IMG/VR virus record: IMGVR_UViG_3300030427_000041
Coordinates: 1-33,152 of that record
Reading direction: 5' to 3' (one strand)
DNA: 33,152 nt
From: a virus
How positions within the stretch are numbered: the first letter of the stretch is position 1; every line of letters begins with the position of its first letter. Under the pieces are notes generated by a model. That model saw nothing but the letters and a program-made list of their open reading frames with translations. It made no database searches and had not been told where the DNA came from. The position numbers were made by a program, and so were the translations under genes. This document shows positions 7,032 to 14,834 of this stretch, piece by piece.

Positions 7032-7640
7032 ATCGGGGTCTCCTTCTTGGGTTTCGGCGAATGGGGCGGGCTCGGTCTCGGGCGCGCCTGCGGCGTCGCG
7101 GAGTGCCTCCTGGCCTGCGGGCGTGCGTGCCCAGGACAGGACGGCGGAGATCGCGCCTTTCAGGGCATCGCCGAAACTGGCGACAGGCGCGTCTTCTTCC
7201 GAGAAGGCGATCTCAAGGGTCACGGCCTCGGCGTCCTCAGAGAACTCGGCCGCCTTGAGGCCTTTCACGGCGGGGGGCTGAGCACCCAGAAAGCCCACAT
7301 GCTTGAGGTAATAGATGCCGGGGGTCGGGTTAGCGGCGGCCTTGGGGGGATAGAAAGAGGCGCTGATCCGCTTGAAGCGTCCGGCGCGCACCATCTCGGC
7401 GAAGGCAGGCTCGACCTGGTCAGGCTCGGCGAAAAGCTCGGCCCCTTCGGCGCGCAGGGATTTCACCCAGCCATAGGCCGGGGCATCGGTGCGGGGATGG
7501 CCCACGACAATGGGGGCCTCGTGGAGGGCGGGATCATAGGCAGCGGCGATGCCCTCAACCTCAGCCTCGGAAAATTCGAAGCTCTGCCCGGATTGGGCGG
7601 TGTGGCGGCCAGCGCGGAAGATGTGAAGCGGTTTTGTCAT
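6555..7640 (-). CDS. Phage prohead protease with scaffold domain (Mu gpI-like), 361 aa
   Basis: The protein begins MTKPLHIFRAGRHTAQSGQS and contains APIVVGHPRTDAPAYGWVKS and RFKRISASFYPP, which fit the Mu gpI-type prohead protease N-terminal domain. The His in VVGHP and the Ser in RISASF are candidate catalytic residues. From about residue 204 the sequence becomes a long Ala/Glu/Lys-rich helix, the scaffold part. Mu encodes the scaffold (Z) from an internal start in the same frame, and a strong internal ribosome site is present here (see nested entry). The gene opens the capsid module and is preceded by a 298-base non-coding gap. Confidence 0.85.
   Translation of the reverse strand: MTKPLHIFRAGRHTAQSGQSFEFSEAEVEGIAAAYDPALHEAPIVVGHPRTDAPAYGWVKSLRAEGAELFAEPDQVEPAFAEMVRAGRFKRISASFYPPKAAANPTPGIYYLKHVGFLGAQPPAVKGLKAAEFSEDAEAVTLEIAFSEEDAPVASFGDALKGAISAVLSWARTPAGQEALRDAAGAPETEPAPFAETQEGDPDMSGTDKPTPEDRQAALDAREAEIAAKEAAFAEGTRAARRAEDAALLDALAKDGRIAPGLKDEMAAFMENLDATDEVSFAEGKTASQRDWFRDLLSKRAKPLIDFSERAGGDALPQVKGADDITAAAKRLIKDAEAEGRTLSFAEAARQIEETMESDDA
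7040..7045 (-). promoter_or_regulatory. Internal Shine-Dalgarno AAGGAG for the nested scaffold
   Basis: The minus strand reads AAGGAG, eight bases, then ATG at 7029-7031. It lies within protease codons for the linker between the protease and scaffold regions, so it decides an internal start. Confidence 0.65.
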
Positions 7641-7938
7641 GCGACCGACACTAGGCCGGGCGCGGGTGCCATATCAGATGAAGGGCTTCAGGGGAGGCGA
7701 GGTTTTGGCAGGGTCCCCTTGTGGCCACACTATCCGCCCAACCGGGCATCCGGCAAGGCCGGAATGCCAAGAGGCCCTGAGAGGCCCCCAGAATGGCCTC
7801 CCCCCTGACGGCGGGGGAAGGTGGCCCGCAGGGCCGAGGGGGGTATTCAATGGGTATTTAATGGCGCTCTGACGGGGTATTCCGTGGCGCGGCCTCGGTT
7901 GCAGGTGCGCTCGCAAGGCCAATTTGCCCGAAATCGCC
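7641..7938. other. 298-base non-coding gap with three consecutive hairpins
   Basis: No convincing gene lies here. Three inverted repeats follow each other: GGCATCCGGC/GCCGGAATGCC with loop AAG and one bulge (7745-7768); CCCCC/GGGGG with a seven-base loop extended by CCT/AGG (about 7797-7820); and GGCCC-GCA-GGGCC (7823-7835). Directly beside them is a copy of the dispersed TTnAAnrCCCC motif (7838-7861). It is the largest gap in the late operon, between the minor head genes and the capsid module. It could be an attenuator, RNA processing site or module boundary. Confidence 0.5.
7838..7861 (-). repeat. Dispersed tandem motif, copy G
   Basis: The minus strand reads TTAAATACCC, then ATTGAATACCCCCC. 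It is the most diverged of the copies but keeps two TTnAA-n-r-CCC units about 13 bases apart. Confidence 0.45.
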
Positions 7939-8160
7939 TCAGGAGGCCGGATCGACAAGGAATGCGCGCAGGATCGCACGGCGCTCTTCGGGCGTCCTCT
8001 TAGGGCGGTCGAAATACCCAAACAGATCTTCGCGGCGGACCGCGACCAGCTCTTCCTTGTCCGGATCGTCGTCAGGCAATGCTTCCGCTTCGCGCAATGC
8101 GGCCTCATAAGCCTCGCGGCTCCATTCGTCGGGCGGCTCAACCAGCAACGTTCGCATCAC
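7939..8160 (-). CDS. Small acidic hypothetical protein, 73 aa
   Basis: The start ATG overlaps the stop of the head morphogenesis gene by ATGA, supporting translation. The product (MMRTLLVEPPDEWSREAYEA, ending RRAILRAFLVDPAS) is strongly charged and probably helical, with EDLFGYFDRPKRTPEERRAI. No family is recognised. It ends the minor head operon segment just before a structured non-coding gap, so it could be an accessory gene. Confidence 0.6.
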   Translation of the reverse strand: MMRTLLVEPPDEWSREAYEAALREAEALPDDDPDKEELVAVRREDLFGYFDRPKRTPEERRAILRAFLVDPAS

Positions 8161-9488
8161 GGATCTCCGTTCATGGCCCTGACAATGGCAGCGGCAACAC
8201 CCCGGGCGGACTCTTCTATGCGCTGCCGGATTGCTCGCGACTGCGCGCCAAGGCTCTCTTGATATAAGATCAGGCCCTGAGACTGCAAGACGTCGAGGAC
8301 CGCGAGGCGCACCGCATGGTCGCGCTCTGTATTGGTCAAGGCCGGGGCCAACTCGTCAATGAGTTCTGCCGCCACCTCCGAAAGCTCGCGCATGTCGCCA
8401 CGGCTAAGTCTCAGCATCTGTGCCCGGTAGAGTGAGCCGTCGTGACCAACGGCGATGATTGATCGAACTTGGCGCTGGAACATAACCGCCATGTCATCCG
8501 GGCTGAGCGGCGCGGAACTGGGGTGATTGTGCACGAGGCCGACGGCCGTGCCGCTCTCCAGCCGCTGGATTATGGAGGGGGTCAGTTTGACGCGCTTCGG
8601 CTTGCCCACGCTCCAGTCGATTTCCTCGCCGGTCCTCAGATCGAATGCGCCAAGATGCTCCCGCCCATCGCCCAGGCCCATGAGCCGGGCGCGCATGACA
8701 AAGCCAAGCTCGGTCGCCGCCGCCGGGGCGGAAAGCCCGGCCGATACGCCTGCGTGGCGCGCCCCGAGGTCAAGCCACGCCTGACCCGGGTTGCCATCCC
8801 ACGCGGGATCGACCCCGAGTGCCGTGGGTTCGATCTCACCGGTGCGACGGTTCAGCACCCCGCGCTCCTCCAGCTCGAAATCCTCTGTCACCTTGAGGCC
8901 GCGCCGCTCTAGCATGCCCTGCGAGAGTTGCTGAACGGTGCAGCCGCACCGCCAGCCGTTGGGGGGAAAGATGCGAAGCCATGCCGGGTGATCGACGGGC
9001 AGGATCAGGTCGTGATAGCGCGCGTGGTCCTCGCGCTTGGTGTCGCGCTGGATCTGGACGTAGCGCAGGAAGGGGAAGGCCGCCTTGGTGCGCTGAATGC
9101 GCGCCCATTTGCCCGCAGCATGGGCCGCGCGCATATTGGCGTCGAAGATCACCCGCAGGCGGCGCGGCGAGTCAAGCCGGACGTTCTTCAACTCGCCGGT
9201 CAGGGGGTCGCGCTCCGTGCCGCTGCCCCACCAGCCGAGCCGTTTCAACTCGGGCTCGAGGTCATCCATGAAGCTGCCCAGCGTGCCGCCGTTGGCCAGC
9301 GCACGGTCGAGCGCGCCCCGGATCGTCTCGAGCACGTCAGTCCGCATCGCCTTGGCGACAACGAAATTGCTCGCGTGCTCATTGCGCCAGACGTCGCGGA
9401 AATCGAACCGCGCATCGGGCGGGGCGAGGCCCTTGGAGCGAAAGAAGGACAGCGCATCCTCGGGGCGCAGGCGCTGCAGGTCGATCAT
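8157..9488 (-). CDS. Head morphogenesis protein (Mu gpF-like) fused to a JAMM-like metalloprotease domain, 443 aa
   Basis: Residues 1-200 form a Mu gpF/SPP1 gp7-type minor head domain, with FDANMRAAHAAGKWARIQRT, RYVQIQRDTKREDHARYHDL and the hallmark PPNGWRCGCTVQQLS. Residues from about 260 to 360 resemble a JAB/MPN fold: LGAFDLRTGEEIDW, then VGLVHNHPSSAPLSPDDM (H320-x-H322, S329, D332), then IIAVGHDGSLYR. The usual JAMM spacing is H-x-H-x7-S-x2-D; here one residue fewer separates H322 from S329. MuF proteins are known to carry diverse C-terminal enzyme or toxin domains, and may be packaged and injected. Downstream of that, about 80 residues are helical. The gpF assignment is strong; the JAMM assignment is good; activity is unproven. 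Confidence 0.85.
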   Translation of the reverse strand: MIDLQRLRPEDALSFFRSKGLAPPDARFDFRDVWRNEHASNFVVAKAMRTDVLETIRGALDRALANGGTLGSFMDDLEPELKRLGWWGSGTERDPLTGELKNVRLDSPRRLRVIFDANMRAAHAAGKWARIQRTKAAFPFLRYVQIQRDTKREDHARYHDLILPVDHPAWLRIFPPNGWRCGCTVQQLSQGMLERRGLKVTEDFELEERGVLNRRTGEIEPTALGVDPAWDGNPGQAWLDLGARHAGVSAGLSAPAAATELGFVMRARLMGLGDGREHLGAFDLRTGEEIDWSVGKPKRVKLTPSIIQRLESGTAVGLVHNHPSSAPLSPDDMAVMFQRQVRSIIAVGHDGSLYRAQMLRLSRGDMRELSEVAAELIDELAPALTNTERDHAVRLAVLDVLQSQGLILYQESLGAQSRAIRQRIEESARGVAAAIVRAMNGDP

Positions 9489-11038
9489 GGGGCCACGGAG
9501 CCGGGCAGGGTGTCCGACCCGTCCGCCGCCTCGCTGTCATCCACCACGGCCCCCAGCTCACCCGCCAGACGCGCGGCGAAACTGGCCTCAGTCAAGAGGT
9601 CAGTCATCGCTTGTCCGTCGCTCGGTGCGGCCGCCAAGGCGTCGATACGGGCGCGCAGCGCCTCAAGCGTGGTGCCCGGTGCGATGCTGCCCAGAAGGGA
9701 CGCGATATCTGCGAATAGCGGCTCGACGGCCGCCTCGGCATGTCCCTCGGCGATAATCTCGGCCGCAAGCGCATCGAGTGCGCTATCGTGGCGATGCTCG
9801 GCGAAACCGGCCTCCGGTGCGGCCTCCTCACCCGGCGGGGGGGTGTCCGGAGGTGCGGCACGCTCATACCCATCGCCATAGGTCTCCTGTACGCGGTCCT
9901 CGGACATGCGCCAGCCCATGCGATGCAGCTTCTCGTCGCGGTCCACGGCGGCGGTGGTGTCTTCCGGGTCCTCCATCTTGCGCCACACCTTTGGGGGCAC
10001 AACGCCCGGGAAGTTGAACGCGGAGAGCTGCGCCACCGGTCCCTCGTTGAAGGATTGACAGACCAGATCCGCATCGGACTTCTTAACGGCATCACCGACG
10101 CCGTCATGCACCTCGGCCTGAGAGCGGCTGGAGCCGTCGTCCGTCGTCATGGTTTGCGACAGAACGATCTTCGAGATGGCGGCGTCCATCGCGTCGTGCA
10201 GCTTCTGGTAATCGAGTGAACTGGACCCTGACGGTGCCGACAGCAGATCGATATCCATGCCTTCGGGAATGATGATCCCCGCCTCGGAGCGGATTGCCAT
10301 TACGGCCTCGAGCAGCGTCTTCTTCTCCTCTTCTGTGGCTTGCGCCGGATACTTGCCCCGTCCGGTCGGCATGCCGAACTTGTCGAGGGCGATCAGCCAG
10401 AGCTTGAGGCCGTTGCGTTTGAACCAGACCGGCCAATAGAGCCAATGCGCGAGGCCGAGGCCATAGGGCTCGTCGTCGTGATCCGCCCCGGTCGAGAAGA
10501 CCCAGAACTTCTCGGGCGGCATCTCCTCGCCCATAAGCATGTTCGACATGGTCAGCAGGCGCAAGCCGCAGTCCTCGTCAAAGCGAAACCTGACACGGTC
10601 GCGCACGCGGATCTCCTCCCAGCCCCAGATTTGCCCGTCGCGCCGATACATCTGCTCGGCGACGGAATACCCATAGAAGAGCCCCCAGAGCATCTTCTCG
10701 GTCAGGCGGTCGAACTTCATGGCCGAAAGCTCGTCCCGCAGCCAGTCGGCCGCGCGTTTGCCTGCCACCGTGTCCTCGCCCGGCACCACTTCCCATTCCC
10801 GGCTGGTCACGGCCGAGATGCGCTGCGTCATCACCGATTTGACCTGCGGATCGGTCAGGATCGGTTTGTAGATATCAAAGCTGCCGCCGCCGCGCGTGCG
10901 CAGGATCGGATCGGTCGGCTCGAGCAGCGGGCCGATCCACGGCCGGGTGATGTCACGACCGTTCTGGATGCCCGAAAGCTCCATCGGGTTGCGCATCCGC
11001 ACTGACCGCAGTCGCATCGTGCTGGTCTTCCTAGCCAT
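9485..11038 (-). CDS. Portal protein (Mu gp29-like, DUF935), 517 aa
   Basis: Start chosen at ATG 11036-11038 (MARKTSTMRLRSVRMRNPME), overlapping the large terminase stop by eight bases; a longer frame upstream lies inside the terminase gene. The sequence includes TDPQVKSVMTQRISAVTSRE, FDRLTEKMLWGLFYGYSVAE, FWVFSTGADHDDEPYGLGLA and LSQTMTTDDGSSRSQAEVHD, all characteristic of DUF935 portal proteins of Mu-like phages. These form the dodecameric DNA entry ring. The C-terminal 120 residues are acidic and Ala-rich. Confidence 0.93.
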   Translation of the reverse strand: MARKTSTMRLRSVRMRNPMELSGIQNGRDITRPWIGPLLEPTDPILRTRGGGSFDIYKPILTDPQVKSVMTQRISAVTSREWEVVPGEDTVAGKRAADWLRDELSAMKFDRLTEKMLWGLFYGYSVAEQMYRRDGQIWGWEEIRVRDRVRFRFDEDCGLRLLTMSNMLMGEEMPPEKFWVFSTGADHDDEPYGLGLAHWLYWPVWFKRNGLKLWLIALDKFGMPTGRGKYPAQATEEEKKTLLEAVMAIRSEAGIIIPEGMDIDLLSAPSGSSSLDYQKLHDAMDAAISKIVLSQTMTTDDGSSRSQAEVHDGVGDAVKKSDADLVCQSFNEGPVAQLSAFNFPGVVPPKVWRKMEDPEDTTAAVDRDEKLHRMGWRMSEDRVQETYGDGYERAAPPDTPPPGEEAAPEAGFAEHRHDSALDALAAEIIAEGHAEAAVEPLFADIASLLGSIAPGTTLEALRARIDALAAAPSDGQAMTDLLTEASFAARLAGELGAVVDDSEAADGSDTLPGSVAP

Positions 11039-12680
11039 CTCCGAACCCTCCGAAATCCAAACCGCCGCCGCCCCGGGCAAAGCCCATGCGTCGGCCACCC
11101 ATGGTGCCTGTGAAGTCATCCGCACCGGACGTGGCGCGCCGCCCGGTCGATTGATATTCCATCGGCACCACGTCCTGATTGCTGGCGTACCAGGCGAGCG
11201 CGCTCGCGATGGCGCTGTCGCCGTGGCGGTCGAGACCGTCCGAGCCTTTGAAGCGAAAGTTCTCCGGCACGCGGATGATGCCGCCCGTGTATTGCAGCGC
11301 CTGGTGATCGCGCAGCACGTCCTCATGGGCGGGCAGCACGATGGTGCGATCCGAGAAGGCCTCGATATAGGGAGGCATCTCGAGCTCGTACCATTGCCGC
11401 GTGAAAGCCACCTCGACAATGCGCGACCCATAGCGTTGGGCTGCGACCTCGGCGAGGTAGGCGCCATTGCCGGTGCGGTCCATCGCCCCTTTTTGGAAGT
11501 TGGGCAGGCGGTCGAGCAGCCAGAAGAGCACGTCGCGCTGCTGGTCAAAGGGGATATTGCGCAGCTCGACGATGAGCTTGGTGCGCCGGGTGAGATCGAC
11601 GCCCTGTTCGAGGATGATGATGTCGGTCGCGTCGCCCGAGCGCGCAAAGTCCTCGCCCATGAAATGCGGCCGGGTGCGATCGAGGGTTTCAAGCACCGGT
11701 TCAAGGTGGGTTCTACACCATGTTAAAGCGGCGGCCTTGCGCACGGCCTCATCGGCGTTTTTGAAGCTGTCGGGCTGCGTCCAGCGATGGAACGGGATGC
11801 CCTGCGCCATGCAAGCCTCGATCTGCACGCGGGTGAGGGCCGCGCCCTGCATCTCGGCGGGCTCCGCATCGAGCTCCTGACGCATGGCGGCCTCGCGCGC
11901 GCCGTAGGAGCGGCGGATGGTGCTCTCCCAGTCCGCTTCGGCCGCGGCACCCCAGACCTTGCCCTGCATCATGCAGACGCGCTTATAAAGCCCGTTGGTG
12001 ACGGCATCGCCGAAGGTGTAGCGATGCACCTTGAAGCCGTTCTTGCCGGAGCGCGCTTCGCGGATCAGTTCGTTGAAGGCGTTAAGATAGCCGTTGTGGG
12101 TCGAGATGATCCGGACCTTGCCGCCCCAGATCAGCATCGCGTTGACGGCGTCGATCACCTCGCGCACATCCTTGTGGAAGGCCGCCTCGTCGATCACCAC
12201 GGTGCCCTGAAGACCCCGGATGTTGGCCGGGTTGGAACTCAGCGCCTCAACCCGGAACCCGGAGGCAAAGCGCACCCGGTAGGCGTTGATGAACTTGGTG
12301 GTGCCATCGGGCTGTTGATCCTCGAAGAGAAACTCCTCGATGGGGTGGGCCGCCCCGGCAATCACCCGCGCGAAATGCGCCACATAGCCAATGGCCTCGC
12401 GGCCCTTGTCCTTGGTGTCGCCGATGTAAAAGCAGTTCTGCCCGCCCGCGCCGCGCGCGGCGGCGGCAATGAGCGCACAGCCCAGCATCTCGGCAAAGGT
12501 GATGCCGGTGCGGCGGCCCTTCTCGCAAACCTTGAGGTCGCTCTCGTCGGCCAACCAGGAGCGTTGATGCGCCATCAGGATGCCGTCGGCCAGCGGATCG
12601 AGGCTCTCGGGGATTTCCGAGCCGCGCGGCAACTCCTCGGGGAGCGCGTCCGGGTCGCGGGTGAGGACGGGGGCTGTCAC
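11031..12680 (-). CDS. Terminase large subunit (Mu gp28-like), 549 aa
   Basis: The ATPase domain has a variant Walker A EKGRRTGIT (53-61) and Walker B VVIDEAAF (161-168), with a motif III-like IISTHNGY (191-198). The nuclease domain supplies acidic residues at FMGEDFARSGD (D344), AMDRTGNGAYLAE (D401) and RHGDSAIASALAW (D488), the RNase H-like arrangement of terminases. The protein drives headful packaging of Mu-like genomes. The C-terminus is Gly-rich. It overlaps the portal gene. In Mu the small subunit gp27 is directly upstream, whereas here five small genes intervene. Confidence 0.93.
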   Translation of the reverse strand: MTAPVLTRDPDALPEELPRGSEIPESLDPLADGILMAHQRSWLADESDLKVCEKGRRTGITFAEMLGCALIAAAARGAGGQNCFYIGDTKDKGREAIGYVAHFARVIAGAAHPIEEFLFEDQQPDGTTKFINAYRVRFASGFRVEALSSNPANIRGLQGTVVIDEAAFHKDVREVIDAVNAMLIWGGKVRIISTHNGYLNAFNELIREARSGKNGFKVHRYTFGDAVTNGLYKRVCMMQGKVWGAAAEADWESTIRRSYGAREAAMRQELDAEPAEMQGAALTRVQIEACMAQGIPFHRWTQPDSFKNADEAVRKAAALTWCRTHLEPVLETLDRTRPHFMGEDFARSGDATDIIILEQGVDLTRRTKLIVELRNIPFDQQRDVLFWLLDRLPNFQKGAMDRTGNGAYLAEVAAQRYGSRIVEVAFTRQWYELEMPPYIEAFSDRTIVLPAHEDVLRDHQALQYTGGIIRVPENFRFKGSDGLDRHGDSAIASALAWYASNQDVVPMEYQSTGRRATSGADDFTGTMGGRRMGFARGGGGLDFGGFGDG

Positions 12681-12871
12681 GGGTTACCCTCCTCTATACT
12701 CCAACCGTTGCGGGCGAGCGATTTGAAGAGCAGCCGAGCAATGGTAAGGTCGAACGTAACCTTGAGGCCCGGACCTGAGCTTTTCTTCTGCACCGCGTCC
12801 TGAATTGCGGCATCCTCCGTCGAAACCCAGCTGCCGGTTTTGCCGTCCGGTCTTTTCCATCGATAGGCCAT
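12677..12871 (-). CDS. Small basic hypothetical protein, 64 aa
   Basis: The ATG at 12869-12871 gives MAYRWKRPDGKTGSWVSTED and ends LFKSLARNGWSIEEGNP. The start overlaps the preceding stop by one base and the stop overlaps the terminase start by four, so it is probably translated. No domain is recognised. It is the last of five small genes lying between the terminase subunits. Confidence 0.6.
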   Translation of the reverse strand: MAYRWKRPDGKTGSWVSTEDAAIQDAVQKKSSGPGLKVTFDLTIARLLFKSLARNGWSIEEGNP

Positions 12872-13143
12872 CAACAACGCGCCTCCCGGCGCAGGCGTTC
12901 TATACAAAGCCTTGCACGGACAAGGTCCGGATAGCCTTTGACCCTCCAGCCCGGACCCATTTCCAATCTCAAGAGCCGCCGATGAACGCCGCCGTACGTG
13001 CGGCCGTCTACCTTTGGTCCCTCCAGCATCGAACGGATCACCCACGCCGCGTCGCGGCAAACGCGCTCTATGTTACAATCACGCCCGGCCCAGTATTTGG
13101 CATGCGCGGCCATGTCGTTGGCGATTTGGGCGGGTGTGGCCAT
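12871..13143 (-). CDS. Small hypothetical protein, 90 aa
   Basis: Start chosen at ATG 13141-13143, overlapping the upstream stop by one base; a longer frame would overlap the membrane protein gene. The product (MATPAQIANDMAAHAKYWAG) contains NIERVCRDAAWVIRSMLEGP, DGRTYGGVHRRLLRLEM and a basic C-terminus. The many Arg residues and helices could suit nucleic acid binding, but no family is recognised. Confidence 0.6.
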   Translation of the reverse strand: MATPAQIANDMAAHAKYWAGRDCNIERVCRDAAWVIRSMLEGPKVDGRTYGGVHRRLLRLEMGPGWRVKGYPDLVRARLCIERLRREARC

Positions 13144-13433
13144 CAGCGCCGCTCCCGATGCTTGCGGACCAGCCGCCAGTTGTTCACGGCCACGCCGCCG
13201 GTGATCGCGGCGAGCAGCATGATCCAGCGCTCTTGACCCAGCCACGTCAGCAGAATGCCAGCAGCGAGTGCCACGCCGAGCTTGACGGCCCACCAATTGC
13301 CCGTCAGGCCCATGAGGCGGGCCATGAGCGGGTTGGCCTCGACCAGCCCGCCGCGCAGGGCGGCGCGCGTGGACGCCACGTCGGCGAATTGCGCCAGCAG
13401 ATAAACAGCCCAGATGAAAACCAGTTCAGACAT
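13143..13433 (-). CDS. Small membrane protein, DUF5658-like, 96 aa
   Basis: The protein begins MSELVFIWAVYLLAQFADVA and contains STRAALRGGLVEANPLMARL, followed by two hydrophobic segments (WWAVKLGVALAAGILLTWLG and WIMLLAAITGGVAVNNW). The D-x3-ST-x2-A-L-R-x-G-G-x2-E-A-N-P-L pattern is that of DUF5658-type membrane proteins. Three transmembrane segments are predicted by eye. Role is unknown. It lies in the small-gene cluster between the terminase subunits, overlapping its neighbours by one base. Confidence 0.65.
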   Translation of the reverse strand: MSELVFIWAVYLLAQFADVASTRAALRGGLVEANPLMARLMGLTGNWWAVKLGVALAAGILLTWLGQERWIMLLAAITGGVAVNNWRLVRKHRERR

Positions 13434-13729
13434 TATGCAACCTCCCAGTAGCCGTCGCGCAGCCAGCCGTGCCAGCCGCAACGCAGTTGATTGACCGACG
13501 GCGTGAGCGTCGGCTCGGACATGGACCCGTTCCAATCCCAGCTCGGGGTAGACGCGGGCTTGCCGCGCAGGCCGATAATGATCCGGGACGGACCGTCGCA
13601 GCCGCAGGGGCAGTAAAACCAGAGGGCCGCGCCGTCCGGGCCGCCTTGGGTCAGATCGATGTGGAAACTGCCCGGCAGTTTTTGGCGGCGGAACTCAGCC
13701 GGGTTGGGGAATTCAATGGCGCGGATCAT
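13433..13729 (-). CDS. DUF6527-like small protein, 98 aa
   Basis: The start at 13727-13729 gives MIRAIEFPNPAEFRRQKLPG and overlaps the upstream stop by ATGA. The core FYCPCGCDGPSRIIIGLRGK, a WDWNGSMSEPTLTPSV segment, and a C-terminal CGWHGWLRDGYWE resemble DUF6527: a CPCGC metal-binding knuckle, a W-x-W-n-G-s..P-T-L-x-P-S block, and C.w.H.w...G. A zinc-binding protein is likely. The biological role is not known to me. Confidence 0.7.
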   Translation of the reverse strand: MIRAIEFPNPAEFRRQKLPGSFHIDLTQGGPDGAALWFYCPCGCDGPSRIIIGLRGKPASTPSWDWNGSMSEPTLTPSVNQLRCGWHGWLRDGYWEVA

Positions 13730-13965
13730 GGACGCGCCTCGGCAATCCAGATCAGATAGGGCTGCTCCCGCCACCACGCGATGGTGCAGTGCACGCCCAG
13801 ATGCGTGATGCGCTCCCTGCGCCCGAACAGAAATATTCGCACGCGGTGGGACAATGGGGCGCGACGCCAGTTGTGGTCACCCACCATCACTTTCCCACCG
13901 GTCGACAGATCCTTGTTCGGTATTCCCGCGAGGTCATCCAGTGCTGTCGGTATCAATTCATCCAC
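13726..13965 (-). CDS. Small hypothetical protein with GTG start, 79 aa
   Basis: The best start is GTG 13963-13965, overlapping the small terminase stop by eight bases; an ATG further in would give about 52 residues. Product: VDELIPTALDDLAGIPNKDL, later WRRAPLSHRVRIFLFGRRER and WWREQPYLIWIAEARP. It looks like a compact beta-rich protein. The stop overlaps the next ATG. No family recognised. Confidence 0.55.
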   Translation of the reverse strand: MDELIPTALDDLAGIPNKDLSTGGKVMVGDHNWRRAPLSHRVRIFLFGRRERITHLGVHCTIAWWREQPYLIWIAEARP

Positions 13966-14530
13966 CGCGCACCCCCAGAAACTCCCGGCGCAGCTTGCCG
14001 ATGACGTCGCTCGAGAGCCCCAGCTCATCGCGGGCGCTGTCCAGCGCCTCGACGGCGTTCGCCCGCTCCTCGGCGGCGATGCGGGCGCGTTCCTTGACCA
14101 AGAGCTGCTCGCGGATCCCGGCGCTCGACATGATGTCCTTCATCATCTTGCCGAGGAAATGCAGCTCGCGCGGGTCGATGTCCTCGCCCTCCTTGCCCAT
14201 CTGCGATTTGAGCACCTTGAAGGCGACGCTGGTCATCATCTGGAAGAGGACGCGGTGGCGGTCGGCCTCTTCCGATAGGTCATTGTCGGCCAGCCATTGT
14301 TGTGCCCAGGCTCCGGCTTCGTCCTGGAGCTTGACGAACTGCTCGTACTCCTGCCCGTAGGCATGCAGGGCGCTCTTGCCGATGCGCAGCTCGAGGCCTT
14401 CTTCCTCCAGCCAGAAATTGAGCTCATCCGTCAGCTCCTCGTAGCCGTGAAAGCCCTTTTCCTTCCACCAGCCGTGGAGCCGCGCGCGTAGCTCCGGCGG
14501 CAAGAGTTCGACCTTGCGAGGCGGGGGCAT
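13958..14530 (-). CDS. Terminase small subunit (Mu gp27-like, DUF3486), 190 aa
   Basis: Start chosen at ATG 14528-14530: MPPPRKVELLPPELRARLHG, then FHGYEELTDELNFWLEEEGL and the GKSALHAYGQEYEQ motif. This R-x-K-V-x-L-L-P-x-x-L-x-x-x-L opening plus S-K-S-A-L-H-R-Y-type helix is the signature of DUF3486 (Mu gp27), regarded as the small packaging subunit with an HTH for DNA recognition. The remainder is a long charged helix. It follows the gp26 homologue by one base. Confidence 0.9.
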   Translation of the reverse strand: MPPPRKVELLPPELRARLHGWWKEKGFHGYEELTDELNFWLEEEGLELRIGKSALHAYGQEYEQFVKLQDEAGAWAQQWLADNDLSEEADRHRVLFQMMTSVAFKVLKSQMGKEGEDIDPRELHFLGKMMKDIMSSAGIREQLLVKERARIAAEERANAVEALDSARDELGLSSDVIGKLRREFLGVRGG

Positions 14531-14531
14531 G

Positions 14532-14834
14532 TCAGAGCCTCCGCGCGCTTGGGCGCTGAACGTCCGGATGCGGCGCCTCACCGCGCGCAACCTCGATGCC
14601 GCGCCGGGTCGCCTCGGCAATGACAAAGTCGCCGTGATCGATCATCGTCACCATGCCGACTTCCTGCAGCCAGGCCAGCTCAGTCGTGACCTGGTCGAAG
14701 GTGGAACCGACACCCACGCCGTTCAGGACGTCGCGCAGGATCGAGGCGTTGGCGGTGTAGCCCGAGACCTGCTCGAGATGCCGCAGGATCGCCAGACGGC
14801 GGTGCTTGCGGAGGGTTGTCTGATAATCGCTCAC
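14532..14834 (-). CDS. Mu gp26-like winged-helix protein (VpaChn25_0724 family), 100 aa
   Basis: The sequence MSDYQTTLRKHRRLAILRHL with SGYTANASILRDVLNGVGVG and VTTELAWLQEVGMVTMIDHG is the small winged-helix protein that occupies the gp26 position in Mu-like phages. It probably binds DNA. The T-T-E-L-A-W-L segment is the expected recognition helix. It overlaps the gp25 homologue by four bases. Confidence 0.85.
   Translation of the reverse strand: MSDYQTTLRKHRRLAILRHLEQVSGYTANASILRDVLNGVGVGSTFDQVTTELAWLQEVGMVTMIDHGDFVIAEATRRGIEVARGEAPHPDVQRPSARRL

Noticed and set aside
11039-11704. N-terminal extension of the portal frame
   Set aside because: It lies within the terminase gene in another frame, while a family-typical start exists at 11038.
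11787-12803. Plus-strand open frame (338 codons) opposite the terminase
   Set aside because: Antisense of the terminase, which has clear ATPase and nuclease motifs; no ribosome site and no family features.
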